Assembly: GCA_004557855.1 (NCBI GenBank)
Contig: SFFJ01000003.1
Coordinates: 41,773-105,772, forward strand
Reading direction: 5' to 3'
Length of the DNA: 64,000 nucleotides
DNA from: Oscillospiraceae bacterium
GTDB lineage: Bacteria; Bacillota; Clostridia; Oscillospirales; Ruminococcaceae
Of this stretch, positions 34,575 through 43,162 are shown piece after piece. Below the pieces are notes generated by a model. It ran no database searches. It was not told where the DNA came from and saw nothing but the letters and a program-made list of their open reading frames with translations. How positions within the stretch are numbered: position 1 is the first letter of the stretch; each line of letters begins with the position of its first letter. The translations under genes and the position numbers were made by a program.

Positions 34575-34660
34575 AAAGCCAGCTGCTGGAATCGTTTCCG
34601 ACAGCAAAACCAATAATCCGATCCCCCTGCCACTCCACATGCTGGCCGGCCGGGACGAAC

Positions 34661-34788
34661 CAAAGGAGGAATCACCACCCGGGCGCTCCCGGTGCGGCAG
34701 CGTGGAGACCTGCCGTAAGGCACAGGGAATTTTGCTTTCCCTGCTGCGAGAAAGGCCCTGCAAAGGCAGACCGATCCGAGCGAAAGTA
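34661..34788 (+). promoter_or_regulatory. Structured msmX leader with displaced ribosome site
   Basis: AAAGGAGG at about 34661 is the only strong ribosome site, yet it lies about 120 nt before the ATG at 34789. Between them are consecutive stem-loops: CCGGG-CGCT-CCCGG (34679-34692), CGGCAG-9-CTGCCG (34695-34715), CAGGGAA-7-TTCCCTG (34723-34743) and a weaker CTGC-AAAG-GCAG (34758-34769). No start codon follows the AAAGGAGG within 10 nt. Confidence 0.6.
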
Positions 34789-35982
34789 ATGGCTGATGTC
34801 GTACTGAAAAACATTAAAAAGGTTTACCCCAATCTGGAACCCAAAAAGAAGAAAAAAGGCGAGCCCGAAAAGGAAAAGCAGAGCAATCTTCTGGTGACCG
34901 AGGAAGGCGTGCTGGCCGTCCACGATTTTAACCTGGAGATCAAGGACAATGAGTTTATCGTATTGGTCGGCCCCTCCGGCTGCGGTAAATCCACCACCCT
35001 GCGGATGATCGCCGGCCTGGAGGAGATCTCCGGCGGTGAACTGTATATCGACGGCAAGCTGATGAACGACGTTCCTCCCAAGGACAGGGATATCGCGATG
35101 GTTTTCCAGAACTACGCCCTGTACCCCCACATGACCGTCTATGAAAATATGGCCTTCGGCCTGAAGCTGCGCCATATGGACCCCAAGGAGATCGACCGCA
35201 AGGTGCGGGAAGCCGCCGATATTCTGGATATCACCGAATACCTCGACCGCAAGCCCAAGGCGCTTTCCGGCGGCCAGCGGCAGCGTGTGGCCATCGGCCG
35301 CGCCATCGTCCGCAATCCCAAGGTCTTCCTGATGGATGAGCCGCTTTCCAACCTGGATGCCAAGCTGCGCAACCAGATGCGTGCCGAGATCATCAAGCTG
35401 CGCCAGCGCATCGATACCACCTTTATCTACGTCACCCACGATCAGACCGAGGCCATGACCCTCGGCGACCGCATCGTTATCATGAAGGACGGCGAGATCC
35501 AGCAGGTGGGCACCCCGCAGGAGGTCTTTGACCATCCCGCCAACCTGTTTGTTGCCGGCTTTATCGGCATGCCCCGCATGAATACCTTTGATGCCGAGCT
35601 GCAGCGTGACCCCGACGGCAAGTACGCCGTCCAGCTGGAAAACGCCCATGTCGTCCTTTCGGATGAAAAGCAGGCACGCCTTGCCGAAAAGAATGTTCAG
35701 CCCGGCCCCGTCGTATTGGGCGTCCGCCCCGAGCATATCATGCTGGCGGGCGAGGGCGAGCAGATGGTCCACGGCGTCGTGGATGTCAGCGAAATGATGG
35801 GCAGCGCCGTCCACCTGCACCTGCAGGCCTGCGGCCGTGATACCATCATCATCGTGCAGACCATGAGCATGCAGGGCTCCACCAATGCCCACTTCGACAT
35901 CGGCCAGCACATCGATTTCACCTTCGGCGGCAACGTTGTCCATGTCTTCGATCCCGCCACCGGCCGCAATCTGGAGTTCTGA
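34789..35982 (+). CDS. msmX: Multi-sugar ABC transporter ATPase, MsmX/UgpC type
   Basis: 397 aa. VVLKNIKKVYPN start, Walker A GPSGCGKST at residue 61, ALYPHMTVYENMAFGLK (Q-loop region), KALSGGQRQRVAIGRAIVRN (signature), VFLMDEPLSNLDA (Walker B) and YVTHDQTEAM (H-loop), then the MalK/MsmX regulatory OB domain (about 260-397; GVRPEHIML). Such ATPases energise several sugar importers, and this one stands alone without permeases. Residues about 15-40 hold a Lys/Glu-rich insert (EPKKKKKGEPEKEKQ) before the beta strand that normally follows directly. The ATG at 34789 is chosen by homology; it has no close ribosome site. Confidence 0.93.
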   Translation: MADVVLKNIKKVYPNLEPKKKKKGEPEKEKQSNLLVTEEGVLAVHDFNLEIKDNEFIVLVGPSGCGKSTTLRMIAGLEEISGGELYIDGKLMNDVPPKDRDIAMVFQNYALYPHMTVYENMAFGLKLRHMDPKEIDRKVREAADILDITEYLDRKPKALSGGQRQRVAIGRAIVRNPKVFLMDEPLSNLDAKLRNQMRAEIIKLRQRIDTTFIYVTHDQTEAMTLGDRIVIMKDGEIQQVGTPQEVFDHPANLFVAGFIGMPRMNTFDAELQRDPDGKYAVQLENAHVVLSDEKQARLAEKNVQPGPVVLGVRPEHIMLAGEGEQMVHGVVDVSEMMGSAVHLHLQACGRDTIIIVQTMSMQGSTNAHFDIGQHIDFTFGGNVVHVFDPATGRNLEF

Positions 35983-35999
35983 TCCCGCCAACCACCCCG

Positions 36000-36026
36000 G
36001 CCCCTGCCAAACGGCAGGGGCTTTTT
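36000..36026 (+). terminator. Terminator after msmX
   Basis: GCCCCTGCC-AAAC-GGCAGGGGC followed by TTTTT. Confidence 0.92.
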
Positions 36027-36032
36027 GCCCCC

Positions 36033-36068
36033 CAAAAACCATCTCCCCCACCGTTTCCGGCAGGGGAG
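36033..36068 (-). terminator. Terminator after typA-ydbC
   Basis: Minus strand CTCCCC pairs with GGGGAG over a loop, followed by ATGGTTTTT. Confidence 0.7.
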
Positions 36069-36089
36069 AAATCCTTGTGATATGCTGTT

Positions 36090-36332
36090 TTACGCCTCGG
36101 GCAGCTCCTCGTTCTCGGCAAAGTCGGTGAACGCATCGCAGACCGCCTGCAGCTCCTCATAGGTCAGGGTGATGCCCTTGCCCATCTTGGTGTGGTCGGG
36201 GCTCCATTCCCGCAGGTCGAATTTGGGGTCACGGTCATTCCAGCTTACCAGATTCAGCTCCTTGCACCAGCCCTTGCTCCCCTCGGCGATCACCGCCAGG
36301 TGCTGCACGATCTCATATTTCAGTTCGGCCAT
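36090..36332 (-). CDS. ydbC: PC4/YdbC-family ssDNA-binding protein
   Basis: 80 aa. FEIVxHL-type start (LKYEIVQHLAVIAEGSKGWC), KELNLVSWNDRDPKFDLREW and SPDHTKMGKGITLTYEE match the YdbC/PC4-like fold proteins, homologues of the eukaryotic coactivator PC4 that bind single-stranded DNA. Biological role in bacteria is unclear. It starts 24 nt after typA, GAAAGGAAAGACC before the ATG, so it is the second gene of a typA-ydbC operon. Confidence 0.88.
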   Translation of the reverse strand: MAELKYEIVQHLAVIAEGSKGWCKELNLVSWNDRDPKFDLREWSPDHTKMGKGITLTYEELQAVCDAFTDFAENEELPEA

Positions 36333-36356
36333 GGTCTTTCTTTCCTTTCGGTCAAA

Positions 36357-38201
36357 TCATTTTGCGGCAGCTTCGGCGGCCGCTTTTTTCTTGGCCCACT
36401 CCCGCATCCGCAGGTTGTGGTCCAGCTGGCGCTTGCGGATGCGAATGGTCTTGGGGGTGACCTCCAGCAGCTCGTCCTCCGCCAGGAATTCCAGCGCCTC
36501 TTCCAGGCTCAAAATACGGGGCGGCACCAGCCGCAGCGCATCATCGCTGCCGGAGGCACGGGTGTTGGTCAGGTGCTTGGTCTTGCACACATTGACGGAA
36601 ATATCCTCGCCCTTGGGGTTCTGCCCCACCACCATGCCGGCGTACACCTCGGTGCCGGGGGTGATGAACATGGTACCGCGGTCCTGCACATTAAAGATGC
36701 CGTAGGCAACGGCGGTGCCGGTCTCGAAGGCGATCAGGCTGCCGGAATGGCGGCCGGGGATCTCGCCCTTGTAGCTGTCGTAGCCGTGGAACACCGAGGA
36801 CATGATGCCCTCGCCCTTGGTATCGGTCAAAAACTCACTGCGGTAGCCGAACAGCCCGCGCGCGGGGATGAGGAAGGTCAGGCGCATCCGTTCACCCTGC
36901 GGGTGCATCTCCTGCAGTTCGCCCTTGCGGGGGCCCATCTTTTCCATCACGGTGCCCACGCTTTCGGCGGGAACGTCGATGGTCAGCTCCTCGATCGGCT
37001 CACACTTTTTGCCGCCGATCTCCTGGTACAGCACCTTCGGCGCGCCCACCTGGAATTCATACCCCTCACGCCGCATCGTCTCGATGAGGATGGAAAGGTG
37101 CATCTCGCCGCGCCCCAGCACCCGGAAGCTGTCAGTGGAGTCGGTATCCTTGACGTGCAGCGAAACATCCTTCAAAAGCTCCCGGTACAGCCGGTCGCGG
37201 ATCTGGCGGGAGGTGACGAATTTGCCCTCCTTGCCGGCAAAGGGCGAGTCATTGACCGAGAAGGTCATTTCGATGGTCGGCTCGCTGATCTTAACAAAGG
37301 GAATGGGCACAATGGCAGCCGGATCGCAGATGGTATTGCCGATGGTGATGCTCTCGATGCCGGAGAAGGCCACGATATCGCCCACCATGGCGCTTTCCAC
37401 CGGGCTCTTTTTCAGCCCGTCGTACTGGTACAGCGCAGTGATCTTGCCGTTGGTCTTGAGGTCGGGGTTATGGTAGTCGCACACCGTCACCTGCATATTC
37501 TGCCGGATGGTGCCGGCGGTGATCTTCCCCACGCCGATGCGCCCCACAAAGGAGGAATAGTCCACGCTGGAAACCAGCATCCCCAGGGGGGCGGTCTCGT
37601 CGCCCTCCGGCGGCGCAATGTGCTCCAGGATGGTATCGAACAGCGGCTTCAGGTCGCTGCCGAACTGGTGGGGGGTAAAGGAGGCGGCGCCCTGCCGTGC
37701 GGAGCAGAATACCACCGGGGCGTCCAGCTGCTCATCGGAAGCGCCGAGATCCAGCATCAGCTCCAGCACCTCGTCCACCACCTCGTCCAGACGGGCGTCG
37801 GGGCGGTCCACCTTATTGATCACAATGATAACGGTGAGGTCCTGTGCCAGCGCCTTTTCCAGCACGAAGCGGGTCTGGGGCATGGGGCCTTCGGCAGCGT
37901 CCACCAGCAGCAGTACGCCGTCCACCATCTTCAGCACGCGCTCCACCTCGCCGCCGAAATCGGCATGGCCGGGGGTATCTACTATGTTGATCTTCACGCC
38001 GTTATAGGTGGTGGAGGTGTTCTTCGCCAAAATGGTGATGCCGCGCTCCCGTTCCAGGTCGCCGGAGTCCATCACACGGTCCTGCACCACCTGGTTATCC
38101 CGGAAGGTGCCGCCCTGCTTGAGCATTTCATTGACCAGCGTGGTCTTGCCGTGGTCAACGTGGGCAATAATGGCTACATTTCTTAAATCTTCTCTAACCA
38201 A
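36357..38201 (-). CDS. typA: Ribosome-associated GTPase TypA/BipA
   Basis: 614 aa. G1 [15 protein letters not shown]2 RERGITI, G3 [17 protein letters not shown]4 NKVDRPDAR and G5 CSARQGAA define a translational GTPase; the domain order and the C-terminal [20 protein letters not shown] and [19 protein letters not shown] are specific to TypA/BipA. It binds ribosomes and helps assembly under stress. The start is a TTG (codon for the residue before [10 protein letters not shown]) after AAAGGACGACCGACC; no ATG lies closer. Ends in a Lys/Ala-rich tail. Confidence 0.94.
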   Translation of the reverse strand: MVREDLRNVAIIAHVDHGKTTLVNEMLKQGGTFRDNQVVQDRVMDSGDLERERGITILAKNTSTTYNGVKINIVDTPGHADFGGEVERVLKMVDGVLLLVDAAEGPMPQTRFVLEKALAQDLTVIIVINKVDRPDARLDEVVDEVLELMLDLGASDEQLDAPVVFCSARQGAASFTPHQFGSDLKPLFDTILEHIAPPEGDETAPLGMLVSSVDYSSFVGRIGVGKITAGTIRQNMQVTVCDYHNPDLKTNGKITALYQYDGLKKSPVESAMVGDIVAFSGIESITIGNTICDPAAIVPIPFVKISEPTIEMTFSVNDSPFAGKEGKFVTSRQIRDRLYRELLKDVSLHVKDTDSTDSFRVLGRGEMHLSILIETMRREGYEFQVGAPKVLYQEIGGKKCEPIEELTIDVPAESVGTVMEKMGPRKGELQEMHPQGERMRLTFLIPARGLFGYRSEFLTDTKGEGIMSSVFHGYDSYKGEIPGRHSGSLIAFETGTAVAYGIFNVQDRGTMFITPGTEVYAGMVVGQNPKGEDISVNVCKTKHLTNTRASGSDDALRLVPPRILSLEEALEFLAEDELLEVTPKTIRIRKRQLDHNLRMREWAKKKAAAEAAAK

Positions 38202-38264
38202 GGTCGGTCGTCCTTTCTGTGCGGGCGGCGGCCGCCGCCCCTTACAAATAAATTTAACCGATAT

Positions 38265-38293
38265 ATTATACACCAGTGTTTTTATTTGTGCAA
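38265..38293 (-). promoter_or_regulatory. Promoter of typA-ydbC
   Basis: Minus strand TTGCAC (38288-38293), 17-nt spacer, TATAAT (38265-38270), extended TG. Confidence 0.8.
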
Positions 38294-38353
38294 GTACCGA
38301 ACTGCCAAAGCGGCGGATTTCCTGCATTTTTCATCCCAAATGCTTCCCCGGCC

Positions 38354-38382
38354 GGATAATTTACCCAAACCGGGCCATACTA
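38354..38382 (+). promoter_or_regulatory. Sigma-G/F-like promoter of spoVA
   Basis: GGATA (38354-38358), 17-nt spacer, CATACTA (38376-38382). CATACTA is the -10 preferred by sigma-G in Bacillus, and spoVA is a sigma-G operon there. The -35 is a partial match. Confidence 0.6.
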
Positions 38383-38413
38383 TCCGCAAATGCCGTAAAA
38401 AGGAGGGCACACC

Positions 38414-38857
38414 ATGCCGATGACCCCCAGGGAATACGATAAAATGCAAAAGGAAAGCTCCCCGCCCACCCGCAGCGGCCGCACCCTGCCGATGGCCTTT
38501 GCGGTCGGCGGCCTCATCTGTGTGCTGGGGCAGGCCCTCACCGGCGGGTTCCTTGCCATGGGCCTCCCCGAGGAGGAGGCAAGAACGTGGTGCTCGGTCA
38601 CGCTCATATTTCTCTCGGTGGTCACCACCGGGCTGGGGTGGTACCAGCGCCTTGCCAAATATGCCGGGGCGGGCACGCTGGTGCCCATCACCGGCTTTGC
38701 TAACGCCATGTCCTCTCCCGCCATCGAATTCAGGAGCGAGGGTATGGTGCTGGGCCTTGCCGCCAAGCTGTTTATCCTTGCCGGGCCGGTCATTGTTTAC
38801 GGCACCGCAGCAAGTATTCTGTACGGGCTGGTGCTGGTCATTTTTGCCCCCGGCTGA
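38414..38857 (+). CDS. spoVAC: Stage V sporulation protein AC
   Basis: 147 aa, several membrane helices. The family pattern is clear: [60 protein letters not shown] and [17 protein letters not shown]. It is part of the SpoVA inner forespore membrane channel for dipicolinate-Ca uptake and release. AAAAGGAGGGCACACC precedes the ATG. First gene of spoVAC-spoVAD-spoVAE. Confidence 0.95.
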   Translation: MPMTPREYDKMQKESSPPTRSGRTLPMAFAVGGLICVLGQALTGGFLAMGLPEEEARTWCSVTLIFLSVVTTGLGWYQRLAKYAGAGTLVPITGFANAMSSPAIEFRSEGMVLGLAAKLFILAGPVIVYGTAASILYGLVLVIFAPG

Positions 38858-38878
38858 CCGGCACAGGGGGCAGGCACC

Positions 38879-38958
38879 GGGCGGCGGCGCCTTTCGACTG
38901 CGTCGAAAGCGGCGGGCTGCGCCCGCCGTGGCCGCCTGCGGCGGCCGCGCCGCCGCCC
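38879..38958. repeat. GC-rich four-way-junction element 17 (spoVAC-spoVAD)
   Basis: GGGCGGCGGCGC/GCGCCGCCGCCC around CTTTCGAC-TGC-GTCGAAAG, CGGCGGGC-TGC-GCCCGCCG and TGGCCGCC-TGC hairpins; 80 nt. The TTTCGAC/GTCGAAA arm is a compensatory variant of TTTCGGC/GCCGAAA. Confidence 0.87.
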
Positions 38959-39036
38959 TCCCCGCCAAACCGCAAAAGCCGCGTCCCGCGCCCACCCCGC
39001 CCTTCTCCCCCGCGGGCCGGCAAAAGCCGCGAAATT

Positions 39037-39117
39037 CGGGCGCAGCCCGTTTCGGCAAAGCCGAAACACACGAGCGAAGCTCGTGTCGCCCGCCTGCGGC
39101 GGGCGGGGCTGCGCCCC
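39037..39117. repeat. GC-rich four-way-junction element 18 (spoVAC-spoVAD)
   Basis: 81 nt: CGGGCGCAGCCC, GTTTCGGC-AAA-GCCGAAAC, ACACGAGC-GAA-GCTCGTGT, CGCCCGCC-TGC-GGCGGGCG, GGGCTGCGCCCC. Same arms and order as element 9. Confidence 0.92.
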
Positions 39118-39160
39118 GACCCCCAAAAAAATCCCCCAAATCCCCCCCAAGGAGGCCCCA

Positions 39161-40171
39161 ATGGCAAAACGCATCGGCGCCGGTACCATCCGGCTGGAAA
39201 CCCCGGTAAAAATAGCAGCGGCCGCAGCCGTCGGCAGCCGCAAGGAAAAGGAAGGCCCCCTCGGCCCGGAATTCGACCAAACGATAGAGGACAGCAGCCT
39301 CGGTGAAAAAAGCTGGGAAAAGGCCGAAACCAAAATGCAGCAGCTGGCCGTCGCCATCGCCCTGCAAAAGGCACAAATCACCCCCGACCGGGTGGACGTC
39401 CTCCTCGGCGGCGACCTGCTCAATCAGTGCATCGCCACCGCCTACGCCGCCCGGGAGCTGGCCCGCCCCTTTCTGGGACTTTACGGGGCGTGCAGCACCA
39501 TGGCCGAAAGCCTGACCCTGGCCGCCCTGCTGGTGGAAAGCGGTGCCGCCCGCAACGCCCTCGCTGTGACCTCCTCCCACTTCTGCTCCAGCGAACGGCA
39601 GTTCCGCTTCCCCCTCAACTACGGCGGGGTAAGAACACCGACCGCCCAGCATACCGCCACCGCCGCCGGGGCTGCGTTGGTCGCCCCCTTCGGTAAAATC
39701 AGCATCCGGGAGGTCTGCATCGGCCGTGTGGTGGATCTCGGCGTCACCGACCCGAATAATATGGGGGCAGCCATGGCGCCCGCCGCATGGGATACCCTGT
39801 GCCGCTTTTTTGCCGATACCGGCACCGCCCCCGCCGATTACGATAAGATCATCACCGGGGATCTGGCACAGGTGGGCAGCGACCTGCTGGTACGCCTGGC
39901 CGCCGGGGAGGGCTGCGACCTGCGCCCCCGCTACACCGACTGCGGCCTGATGCTGTACGACCGGGAAAGCCAAAAGGTGGATGCAGGGGCTTCGGGGTGC
40001 GGGTGCAGCGCCGCCGTGATGTGTGCCCACTTTTTCCCGGCCATGCAGCGCGGGGAATACCGTAACGTGCTGTTTTTGGCAACGGGTGCGCTGATGTCCC
40101 CCACCGCCTGCCAGCAGGGGGAGTCGATCCCCGGGGTGGCGCATCTGCTGCACCTCACCGCAGAAGGGTAA
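39161..40171 (+). CDS. spoVAD: Stage V sporulation protein AD
   Basis: 336 aa, thiolase-fold protein. LGGDLLNQCIATAYAARELA, GLYGACSTMAESLTLAALLV and SSHFCSSERQFRFPLNYGGV are SpoVAD signatures; DCGLMLYDRESQKVDAGASG and FLATGALMSPTACQQGESIP follow. SpoVAD binds dipicolinate. The start at MAKRIGAGTI follows CAAGGAGGCCCCA. It is 303 nt after spoVAC, unusually far for this operon; the gap is filled by elements 17 and 18. Confidence 0.95.
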   Translation: MAKRIGAGTIRLETPVKIAAAAAVGSRKEKEGPLGPEFDQTIEDSSLGEKSWEKAETKMQQLAVAIALQKAQITPDRVDVLLGGDLLNQCIATAYAARELARPFLGLYGACSTMAESLTLAALLVESGAARNALAVTSSHFCSSERQFRFPLNYGGVRTPTAQHTATAAGAALVAPFGKISIREVCIGRVVDLGVTDPNNMGAAMAPAAWDTLCRFFADTGTAPADYDKIITGDLAQVGSDLLVRLAAGEGCDLRPRYTDCGLMLYDRESQKVDAGASGCGCSAAVMCAHFFPAMQRGEYRNVLFLATGALMSPTACQQGESIPGVAHLLHLTAEG

Positions 40172-40182
40172 GGGGGCAGTCC

Positions 40183-40262
40183 GGCGGCGGAGCCGCCCGC
40201 CCGCGGGCGGGCGCCGCAGGCTTCGCCTGCGGGTTTCGGCTGCGCCGAAACGCTCCGCCGCC
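40183..40262. repeat. GC-rich four-way-junction element 19 (spoVAD-spoVAE)
   Basis: GGCGGCGGAGC/GCTCCGCCGCC around a CGCCCGC arm, CCGCAGGC-TTC-GCCTGCGG and GTTTCGGC-TGC-GCCGAAAC; 80 nt. Confidence 0.87.
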
Positions 40263-40365
40263 GCACCCAACCCCCTGCACAGTCCCCAAAAGGCAAGCGC
40301 CGCCCCTCTGCGGCAAGCGCCCCCTGCACCCCCCTGTCGAAAGGGAACCCCTTTCCCCTCTGCAC

Positions 40366-40453
40366 GGCCCGCAGGGCAAGCCGCCCTCCGGGCGGCTTTG
40401 GGGGCGGCCTGCGGCCGCCCCCTACGGCGGCTCCGCCGCCGGCCCTGCGGGCC
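40366..40453. repeat. GC-rich four-way-junction element 20 (spoVAD-spoVAE)
   Basis: GGCCCGCAGGGC/GCCCTGCGGGCC around AAGCCGCCC-TCC, TGGGGGCGGCC-TGC and CGGCGGC-TCC hairpins; 88 nt. Sister of element 4b. Confidence 0.88.
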
Positions 40454-40506
40454 CGCCCCCACCCCCTCCACCCCCCAAAAAATCCAACCCGCAAAGGAGA
40501 ACCGCA

Positions 40507-40875
40507 ATGCAAGCCATTTTGCCGTACCTGTACGCCTTTCTGGTCGGCGGGGCACTCTGCCTCCTCGGCCAGCTTCTCATCGACCGCACCAAGCTGACCC
40601 CCGCCCGCATCCTTTCCGGCTACGTGGTGGCCGGGGTGCTGCTGGGGGCGCTGGGCTGGTACCAGCCCCTCATCGATTTCGCCGGGGCCGGGGCTGCGGT
40701 GCCGCTGACCGGCTTCGGCAGCCTGCTGGCCCGTGGGGTCAGGGAAGCCGTCGCCGAGCAGGGACTGCTGGGGGCACTGGCGGGCGGCCTGCAAAAGGGC
40801 GCCCCCGGTATCGCCGCAGCCATCCTCTTTTCGGTGCTGGCGGCCCTGCTGTTCCACTCCCGCGACCAGTGCTGA
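40507..40875 (+). CDS. spoVAE: Stage V sporulation protein AE (SpoVAEb)
   Basis: 122 aa, membrane protein: AFLVGGALCLLGQLLIDRTK, LTPARILSGYVVAGVLLGAL and AAVPLTGFGSLLARGV match SpoVAEb. Third SpoVA channel component, 335 nt after spoVAD with two elements between. GCAAAGGAGAACCGCA precedes the ATG. The remaining SpoVA genes (AA, AB, AEa, AF) are not nearby, which is usual for clostridia that keep the AC-AD-AEb core. Confidence 0.94.
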   Translation: MQAILPYLYAFLVGGALCLLGQLLIDRTKLTPARILSGYVVAGVLLGALGWYQPLIDFAGAGAAVPLTGFGSLLARGVREAVAEQGLLGALAGGLQKGAPGIAAAILFSVLAALLFHSRDQC

Positions 40876-40934
40876 TGAGACTTTGCAAGCTGCCCCCAAC
40901 AGCACGGCGCCGGGCCCCTGCAAGCCCCCGCATC

Positions 40935-41017
40935 GGGCCGCAGGCCGCCCCGGCTCCGCCGGGGCCGGCGGGCTCCGCCCGCCGAAACCGTCCTTCGGAC
41001 GGTTTGGCCTGCGGCCC
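40935..41017. repeat. GC-rich four-way-junction element 21 (spoVAE-3D protein gap)
   Basis: GGGCCGCAGGCC/GGCCTGCGGCCC around GCCCCGGC-TCC-GCCGGGGC, CGGCGGGC-TCC-GCCCGCCG and AAACCGTCC-TTC hairpins: 12+19+19+21+12 = 83 nt. The rest of the 40876-41219 gap is C-rich with no gene. Confidence 0.91.
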
Positions 41018-41157
41018 TCCCCCTGCGGAAGCGATCCCCTGCCTTTCCCCTCCCCGGCCGGCCTTTTTCCGCCCCCGATCCCCCTCTCCCCGCCGCCGTT
41101 CCCACCCCCTCCCGCCGCTCGATTTTGGCACTTTTTCACAAGAAAACGATACGGGAT

Positions 41158-41186
41158 TTGACAAACCGGAGAAAACCCTGTATAAT
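41158..41186 (+). promoter_or_regulatory. Promoter of the DUF348/G5/3D gene
   Basis: Consensus TTGACA (41158-41163), 17-nt spacer, TATAAT (41181-41186). Confidence 0.92.
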
Positions 41187-41219
41187 ACGACCCGAACTTG
41201 ATCCAAAAGGAGACGTTAG

Positions 41220-42308
41220 ATGAGTAAGTTAAAACTCGGCGCATGGCTCCACCGTGCCGGGAAACTGCTGCGGGGACGGACATTTACCGCAGCGGGGCTT
41301 GCCGTGGCAGTTGGTTTGTCGCTGTGGGCCGTGGCCGAAAATGTCAAAATCCTATACATTGCCGACGGGGCCGAAACCGGTGTGACCCTTGCGCTGCGCA
41401 GCGATCCCACCGAGCAGGCGCTGTCCCGTGCCGGCATCACCCTGAAGGAAAACGATACCGTTACCACCCGCGAAACCGCATTGGTTTACAGCCGGGTCAG
41501 CATTAGCCGGGGGCTTTCGGTCACACTGGTGACCGCCGAAGGCGAAACCCCCTGCACCGTGGCGGGCGGCACCGTCGCCGAGCTGCTGGCGCAGAATAAC
41601 ATCACCATGAGTGAAAGCGATTATTGCAGCAAGGACCTTTCCGCGCTGCTGCAGGACGGTGACGTCATCACCGTGCGGCGTGTGGAACGCAAGGTCGTAA
41701 AGGAGCAGGAGAGCATCCCCTGCGAAACGGTGGTAAAGGCCAGCAGCCTGCTGCGGGCCGGCCGCACCGTTACCGTCGCCGAGGGCCAGAACGGCCTGGC
41801 CGAAAAGACCTACGAGGAGCTGTGGGACGGCGATACCCTGGTGGAACGCACCCTGGTAAGCACCAAGCAGGTGACAGCCCCCAAAAGCGCGCTGGTCATC
41901 GAAGGAAAGCGCGGGGCGGCCATCTCCCGGCTGGATTGGAGCGAGGATTACCCGTTGGATGAAAACGGTATCCCCGTGACCTATAAGAAGGTCAAAAACG
42001 GCCAAAAGGCCACCGGCTATTCCGCCGGAGAAAACAGCTACGGCAGCAGCGGCGGGTACTGCTACTACGGCACCATCGCCGTGGACCCGAAGGAGTATCC
42101 CTACGGCACCAAGCTGTATATCCGCAGCAGCGACGGCAGCTTTGTTTACGGCTACGCCCTCGCCAGCGATACCGGCGGCTTTATAGACGGTACGGTGGAT
42201 GTCAATGTGGACCTTTTCTACGAAACCTACCGGGAAAGCGCCCTGAACAGTCTGCGGACCGTGGACATTTATGTGCTGGAATGGGGCAACGGCACGCTGT
42301 ATTATTAA
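41220..42308 (+). CDS. Cell-wall protein with DUF348, G5 and 3D domains (YabE/Rpf-like)
   Basis: 362 aa. Membrane anchor or signal at residues 20-42 (FTAAGLAVAVGLSLWAVAEN), two DUF348 ubiquitin-like repeats (about 50-95 and 100-160), a G5 domain (about 165-240) and a C-terminal 3D domain (about 280-360) with the three aspartates in IAVDPKEYPYGTKLYI, ALASDTGGFIDG and VDVNVDLF. The 3D barrel is the MltA-like lytic transglycosylase fold; YabE and clostridial relatives act in wall remodelling and resuscitation. Only in the YabE locus of Bacillus is it next to rRNA maturation genes. AAAGGAGACGTTAG precedes the ATG. Confidence 0.92.
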   Translation: MSKLKLGAWLHRAGKLLRGRTFTAAGLAVAVGLSLWAVAENVKILYIADGAETGVTLALRSDPTEQALSRAGITLKENDTVTTRETALVYSRVSISRGLSVTLVTAEGETPCTVAGGTVAELLAQNNITMSESDYCSKDLSALLQDGDVITVRRVERKVVKEQESIPCETVVKASSLLRAGRTVTVAEGQNGLAEKTYEELWDGDTLVERTLVSTKQVTAPKSALVIEGKRGAAISRLDWSEDYPLDENGIPVTYKKVKNGQKATGYSAGENSYGSSGGYCYYGTIAVDPKEYPYGTKLYIRSSDGSFVYGYALASDTGGFIDGTVDVNVDLFYETYRESALNSLRTVDIYVLEWGNGTLYY

Positions 42309-42337
42309 GCCCCCAAAAATAAAGAGCATCAAGTTTA

Positions 42338-42374
42338 CCGCCCGAACAGAGCCCTCTGCTTCGGGCGGGTTTTC
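42338..42374 (+). terminator. Terminator after the 3D-domain gene
   Basis: CCGCCCGAA pairs with TTCGGGCGG across 13 nt, followed by GTTTTC. Confidence 0.85.
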
Positions 42375-42523
42375 TATGGCCACCCCCGCCGGCAGCCGAA
42401 AACCCCAACCGCAAGCCCCGCATGGCACGGGAAACCCCCTCTTTCCCCCTGCGCCGCAGGGCGGCATTTTACTGCGAAAAGTTGTCCAAAGCTGAATAAT
42501 CTGTGAAAAACGGCGGCAATTCC

Positions 42524-42553
42524 TTGACATTATGCCCCCGATACGGCTATACT
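42524..42553 (+). promoter_or_regulatory. Promoter of the DUF4358 gene
   Basis: TTGACA (42524-42529), 18-nt spacer, TATACT (42548-42553). Confidence 0.8.
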
Positions 42554-42586
42554 TTGGAAAGAAAAAACCGGGAAGGAGAGTGCTTT

Positions 42587-43096
42587 GTGCGAAAGCTCAT
42601 TATCGTTGTGGCGTCGCTGCTGGTGGTGGTGCTGCTCATTTTGCAGGGCTTCCAGCAGACCTACCCGCTGCCGGAGCCGGAAAACAACCGCACCTCCACC
42701 GCCACCGGAGAGGGCATCGAGGATGCCATGGACGCCATCTACTTCGATGTCACCATCCTCGGGGTAAAGAAGGCAACGCTGGAGAGCCTGCAATCGGATT
42801 TCGGGGTGGAGACCTCCTGCCTTTCCGCCGCATACGGCCGCTACACCGATGGCCGGTTCGGGATCGCCGATGTTATCATGGTGGTGCCGAAGCCGGGACA
42901 GGAAACCGCCGCCCGCGACCTGCTGCTCACCATCCGCAACAGCCGCACGGCACTGTTCACCAATTATGACATCTACGGAGCCAGCGAGCTGGCGGAAAAC
43001 GGGGTCATCTATACGCTGGGCGATTACTACGTCCTGCTGATGATCAAGGATACCGACCACGTGCGGGAGCTGCTGGAGCAGTACATCCCCGTATAA
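42587..43096 (+). CDS. Membrane-anchored DUF4358-like protein
   Basis: 169 aa from a GTG after GGGAAGGAGAGTGCTTT; an upstream ATG would lie inside the promoter. One N-terminal membrane helix (KLIIVVASLLVVVLLILQGF), then an extracytoplasmic alpha/beta domain. FGIADVIMVVPKPGQETAAR, ALFTNYDIYGASELAENGVI and TLGDYYVLLMIKDTDHVREL fit the DUF4358 pattern (a strand ending in KV..G, a helix, then G.Y.ll.vsd). Function unknown. Own promoter and terminator. Confidence 0.75.
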   Translation: MRKLIIVVASLLVVVLLILQGFQQTYPLPEPENNRTSTATGEGIEDAMDAIYFDVTILGVKKATLESLQSDFGVETSCLSAAYGRYTDGRFGIADVIMVVPKPGQETAARDLLLTIRNSRTALFTNYDIYGASELAENGVIYTLGDYYVLLMIKDTDHVRELLEQYIPV

Positions 43097-43110
43097 CCGT
43101 AAGAACCCAC

Positions 43111-43136
43111 GGCCCCCGCTTCGGCGGGGGCCTTTT
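43111..43136 (+). terminator. Terminator after the DUF4358 gene
   Basis: GGCCCCCGC-TTC-GGCGGGGGCC followed by TTTTG. Confidence 0.9.
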
Positions 43137-43162
43137 GCCTGCACCCTGCAGGGGGCGGGGAC

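Noticed and set aside
38282..40555. 757-codon minus-strand frame opposite spoVAC and spoVAD
   Set aside because: Shadow of the spoVA genes and of four junction elements; low-complexity product.
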